Below, in pieces: positions 60,541-64,000 of a DNA stretch of 64,000 nt. The first letter of the stretch is position 1. Every line of letters starts with the position of its first letter. Where the stretch lies: the NCBI GenBank assembly GCA_958009055.1, contig OY253651.1, positions 992,001 through 1,056,000 on the forward strand, written 5' to 3'. The position numbers and the translations under genes were made by a program. The notes under the pieces are model-generated. The model saw only the letters and a list, made by a program, of their open reading frames with translations. It searched no databases and was not told the origin of the DNA. The DNA is from Choricystis sp. odSpoLacu1. Taxonomy: Eukaryota > Chlorophyta > Trebouxiophyceae.

Positions 60541-63296
60541 CTACCCACGCGGATCGCTGCCCTTGCCGCCGTCGCCACCCCCCCCCTGCGGCGCGGGCGA
60601 TGTCGACCCATCGGCCGGCACGCCACCCAGCGCGACCGCGTCACCGTCAACGACGCCTTCAACCGCCGATTTGCCGAGCGAGTCTTGAATGTCGGGCAGG
60701 GGGCCCACGTCATAGGGTGTGTTGGGCCACTTCTTGGCGACGTAAGCCTGGTCCCAGGGCGCCATGGCGGCGGAGCAGACGGCCTTGCAGGGGGGCAGGG
60801 TGGGGGGGGGGGGAGGGGATGGTGTCGGGGGAGACGACGAACAGGAGGGCTTGCCCCATGTAGAGGTGGAGCAGGGCGTGGCAGTGCAGCAGCCAGACGC
60901 CCGGGTAGGCGGCCACGAAGCGGAACATGACCCAGCCGTAGGGCGGGAGCTGGTGGTGGTGGTGGGGAGGGGGTTGGGTGGTTGGCGGCACACGACGACG
61001 CCAACACGCTCCCGCCCGGTCTGCCACCCTCGCTGCCCCTCTCGCGCTCGCACCATCGCCGTGTCCCGCATCGGTGGGTCCCACCAGTTCATGTCGGTGT
61101 CCAGCAGGCTCTCATTCCATGAGCCCACGCCAGTGCCCAGCAGCCAGAAGTGGACGCCGTGGATGTGGAAGGGGTGCTGTGTGGAGGGCGGGTTCGAAAA
61201 AAGAACAAAGGTGAAACACGGCGCGCCAAGACGGCCGCCGGGCTGGCTGCGCGTGTTTCCCACCCCACTCCTCCACCCACACAAACACCAAGCTCACCGG
61301 CTCCTGCACCGTGGGTGCGTTGGCGGGCCGCTTGACCGCGCCATTGTTCTCCCCGGGGGGCAGGTTTTGAATCACCACGTCAACCACGTCGCCCACCTCC
61401 AGCAGGATGACCTGCTTGCCCACGGACGGCGTCACGGGCTGGGACCCGTTGCGGCCGTACACGTAGACGGGGGTCTCCGTGCGGTTGACGTCTTGCACGC
61501 CCAGGGAGACGCCGACGTCGGCGCCCTCGCCCTCGCGCACGGTCTGTTCAAAATCGTCTTCAATGAATTTGGACCCCGACCGCTGCACATGCTCCGCGAA
61601 CGCGTCGCACTTGGGCGTCTCCGACATGACGACCTGGTTGAGGGCCCACCGCACCTGGCCGGTGGGCAGGATGGGCTGCGTGTTGTTGATGAAGACGAAA
61701 CGCGTCGACCGCTCCGGCAGCTTGAGCGTGGTCGCGTTGGGCATCACGTGCGCGACCTCGGACGGCACGACGCCGGGAGGAGGGTCCGCCCGCCCCGCCA
61801 ACCACAGCGGCATCTTGAGCTTGGCGAGGTCGGTGGGCGTCCAGTGGGGCACGGGCTGGCCGGACGGCGCGGGCGTGGGTGGCAGCGCGGGCGCGCCGGG
61901 CGTGTCGTACCGTAAAACTGCGTAGCCGTTGGGCGAGGACGGCCGGTAGTTGGCTTGGGACACGACCCAGTAGGTACCAGGCTTGGCGTCCGCCTTCATC
62001 AACACGTCGAAGCGTTGGCCCAGGCTGATGGTGAAGCAGGAGCCGACGGACAGGGGTTCCACAGGAATGCCGTCCGCGGCCACGATCGTCAGGTTGTGCC
62101 CCTCCACACACACGTTGAGGTCCATCAGGGCCCCAACATTGATGACGCGCCACTTGTAGGTTTTGCCGGGGGTCACAGTGAAGTTGGTGCGGGCGCAGCC
62201 CGGGTTGGACGGCGTCGCGCCTACATTCCCGGCCGCGCGCCCCGGTGCGATCCACGCTTTCTCGGGTTTGCACGGAACGGATGCATTGCCCAGGTACGGC
62301 TCCAGCGCGCAGTCAATCCACAGCGCCCGCCCATTCATGTGGATGGCTTGGGGCACGTCGGACCAGTAGTAGGGGCCAGACTGAGGCGTTTGCTTGGCTT
62401 TGTCAAACGGGCGGCCGAGCGGGAACGCGATCGCCGCCCCCGTCGAGTGCCACCAGTCGCCCGTCGCCAGGATCAAGTCGCCACCATCGGCGGCAGGCAC
62501 GGCGGCTGCCGTCGCGTTGGCGTTGCGGGAGGGCAGGATTACGAGGGGCCCAAAAATGCCGTCCATCGCTTGCAGGCCGACGTGCGAGTGCCACCAAAAC
62601 AGGCCGGGGCCGTCCACCAACAGAAACTTGTAGTGCTGCGTTTTGCCAGAGTAGAGAGGGCATTGGGTGACATAAGCGGCGCCATCGTACCAGTAGTTGG
62701 AGTCGGGCATGGTGAGGCCGTGCCAGTGGATGGTGATGCCGTCGTGCACATCAGGATAATCAGCAGGAATGTTGTTGATGACCTCCACGTCCAGGACGTC
62801 GCCACGGTGGGCTTGGATGGTGTGGATGCCGAACTTGCCGTTGACGGTGTAGACGTTGCGGACTGTGGAGGGAGGGTGGGGTGGGGGTGAGGTCGGGCCG
62901 CGAGCATTGGCCGTTTTGGCGCTTTTGTTTCTGCCCCCCCGCGTCCTGGCCTCAACCTGCGCGCCACGCTCCCCCTTTTGCCGGCTGGCTCTGCATTGTG
63001 GTCATCGCCAAAGGCAGCAGGTGTCATGCCTAGTAAAACTGCGCCAACCGCCGCCCCACAGCGCCCCCCCAGGCGCACACAGCCTGGCCGAGGCACGCAT
63101 TTGGTTATCCCCGCCCTCTCTCCCCCCTCCGCCACTCACGGAAACAGTCGGGTGCTGCTTTGGCAATGTTGAAGTCGAGCTTGACTTTGACCACTTTGCC
63201 GCCGTCCACGGGCTTGGGCTCTTGGTAGGCGGGCCCCTTTGCGAGCGTCGGCGCGACGGCCAGCGCGGCCACCGCCAGCAGCGTGGCCCCACGCAT
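60541..63296 (-). CDS. secreted multicopper oxidase, laccase/ascorbate-oxidase type
   Basis: Oxidises phenolics, metals or ascorbate with reduction of oxygen to water, outside the cell. Four exons: 63296-63140, 62862-61298, 61176-61054 and 60949-60541. The signal peptide is MRGATLLAVAALAVAPTLAKG. All four copper boxes are present: HWHG, WWHSH, HPFHIHG and HCHALLHLYMG, giving the T1 and T2/T3 ligands. Three plastocyanin-like domains are inferred. After the last box the frame shifts at a C12 run (plus-strand G12, 60802-60813); removing one C extends the protein through CKAVCSAAMAPWDQAYVAKK to 750 aa. Without it, translation ends at 60710. The Trp usual in HCHIxWH is replaced by Leu. Confidence 0.9.
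60802..60813. repeat. G12 (coding-strand C12) run at apparent frameshift
   Basis: A 12-base homopolymer in a Pro-coding linker of the multicopper oxidase, located exactly where the frame changes. Confidence 0.85.
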
Positions 63297-63582
63297 GAGA
63301 CGCCGGTGTTGGGTCGTCAGCAAGTGAGTAACGCGTGTTGTGGGGGCGGGAGTGGGTGCAATGCGTGCGAGTTTGGGGGCGGTGAGGGAGTGGCGGGAAG
63401 AGAGATGTGACCTGGCCGGGCGGCGTGGAGGCCGCTTTGACTGGTTTAGTCAACACCCCCGCAAACAACAGCCCCGCGCCAACGAAGCAAAGGCACACAG
63501 TGCACCACACACGTCTCTTTCACAAATGAGTACCATCCAAAAACAAAAAAACATCAAACAATTTCCGTGTCTCTCTCTCCCG

Positions 63583-64000
63583 TCACTCCACCGGCCGCGC
63601 CCTCGTACCGTCCCCCATGACACTCCGCTTGGGGTCCTTCAAAAACTGGTTCTCCGCGTCCTCTGAATGGTACACGCACGAAACCTCGGGGGACCCTCCT
63701 TCCAGGTCGCCCACAAAAGCAAACGTGTTCATGTTTTTGGTGCAAGCCGCGACTTCACCTTTCGTCACCAGCGCCTTTTTCTCCAGCAGGCCGATGTTGC
63801 TCCTCCGCATCACGCACCCTGGCTTGACCTCGGGTTGGGCCACGTACACGTTGAACGGGTTGAAGGAGACGAAGACGCGTTGGTCGAACACCATGGACGA
63901 GTACCCGTTGGCCATGCACACTTCAGACGAGGGCGTCTTCCTGTCCACGATTTCAGTCGACGCCACATTGGCGGGGGATAGGGTGGCCGTACTGTTGAAC
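63583..64000 (-). CDS. DUF3172 family protein, plastid-associated, 5' end beyond window
   Basis: Conserved protein of cyanobacteria and photosynthetic eukaryotes; function unknown. The last 138 codons are in the window (stop at 63583-63585) and the start lies to the right. The family signature is plain: STATLSPANVASTE, SSMVFDQRVFVSFNPFNVYV, PGCVMRRSNIGLLE and MNTFAFVGDL…VSCVYHSED. Its presence supports a plastid-bearing host. The promoter, transit peptide and any introns are not visible. Confidence 0.88.
   Translation of the reverse strand, partial: FNSTATLSPANVASTEIVDRKTPSSEVCMANGYSSMVFDQRVFVSFNPFNVYVAQPEVKPGCVMRRSNIGLLEKKALVTKGEVAACTKNMNTFAFVGDLEGGSPEVSCVYHSEDAENQFLKDPKRSVMGDGTRARPVE

Overview
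The window is nuclear DNA of a very GC-rich eukaryote, almost certainly a unicellular photosynthetic alga. Genes are broken by short GT-AG introns, usually with GTGAGT-type donors and C-rich tracts before the acceptor. Several products belong in plastids (TatC, a DUF3172 protein, probably an RNB-domain RNase) and others in mitochondria (COX15, SCO1, the ribosomal protein mS37). The plant-like C-terminus of mS37 and a type II PI4K-gamma point to the green lineage, but the exact group cannot be fixed from sequence alone. I find about 28 protein genes, one tRNA-Gly(CCC), a 200-base assembly gap (18851-19050) and no mobile element or CRISPR array.

Layout. 88-1519 is gene-free and low complexity. 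1520-7243 holds DHH1/DDX6 helicase (-), TatC (+), a tiny SELENOK-family protein with Cys instead of Sec (-), TRM7/FTSJ1 (+) and mS37 (-). 7403-18743 is a one-way block: NUP93, an RNase II/R enzyme, a HECT ligase and PI4K-gamma. After the gap come DDI1 (-, damaged 3' end), a secreted SAM methyltransferase (-), a cellulose-synthase-like GT2 (-) and a membrane-anchored TTL-like enzyme (+). 29480-32514 carries two divergent secreted Lys/Ala-rich repeat proteins I cannot assign to a known family. 33129-43930 holds SPF27, a P4 flippase, a P-loop kinase, class I aldolase and a VPS39-like HOPS subunit. 44047-57903 holds NAA10, COX15, a SANT/UBA protein, the tRNA, an ALKBH8 fusion, a GH32 enzyme, an Ap4A phosphorylase and a large MUN-like protein. 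The right end holds SCO1, RNF113/CWC24, a multicopper oxidase and a cut-off DUF3172 gene.

Two patterns run through the window. First, nine head-to-head gene pairs are separated by only 98-271 bp, which implies shared bidirectional promoters; many start codons also follow a CA-dinucleotide tract in the sense strand. Second, several otherwise convincing genes are broken by single-unit excesses in simple repeats: C11 in NUP93, C11 in the flippase, C12 in the multicopper oxidase and a CG repeat in COX15. In each, removing one repeat unit restores the family frame, so assembly or sequencing error is the simplest reading.

Functionally the set is mostly housekeeping: mRNA decay and splicing, tRNA modification, translation in organelles, cytochrome oxidase assembly, nuclear pore, vesicle fusion and ubiquitin turnover. 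The accessory interest lies in the secreted repeat proteins, the luminal TTL-like enzyme, the cellulose-synthase-like protein, the GH32 enzyme and the multicopper oxidase, all of which could act on the cell surface or on carbohydrate.
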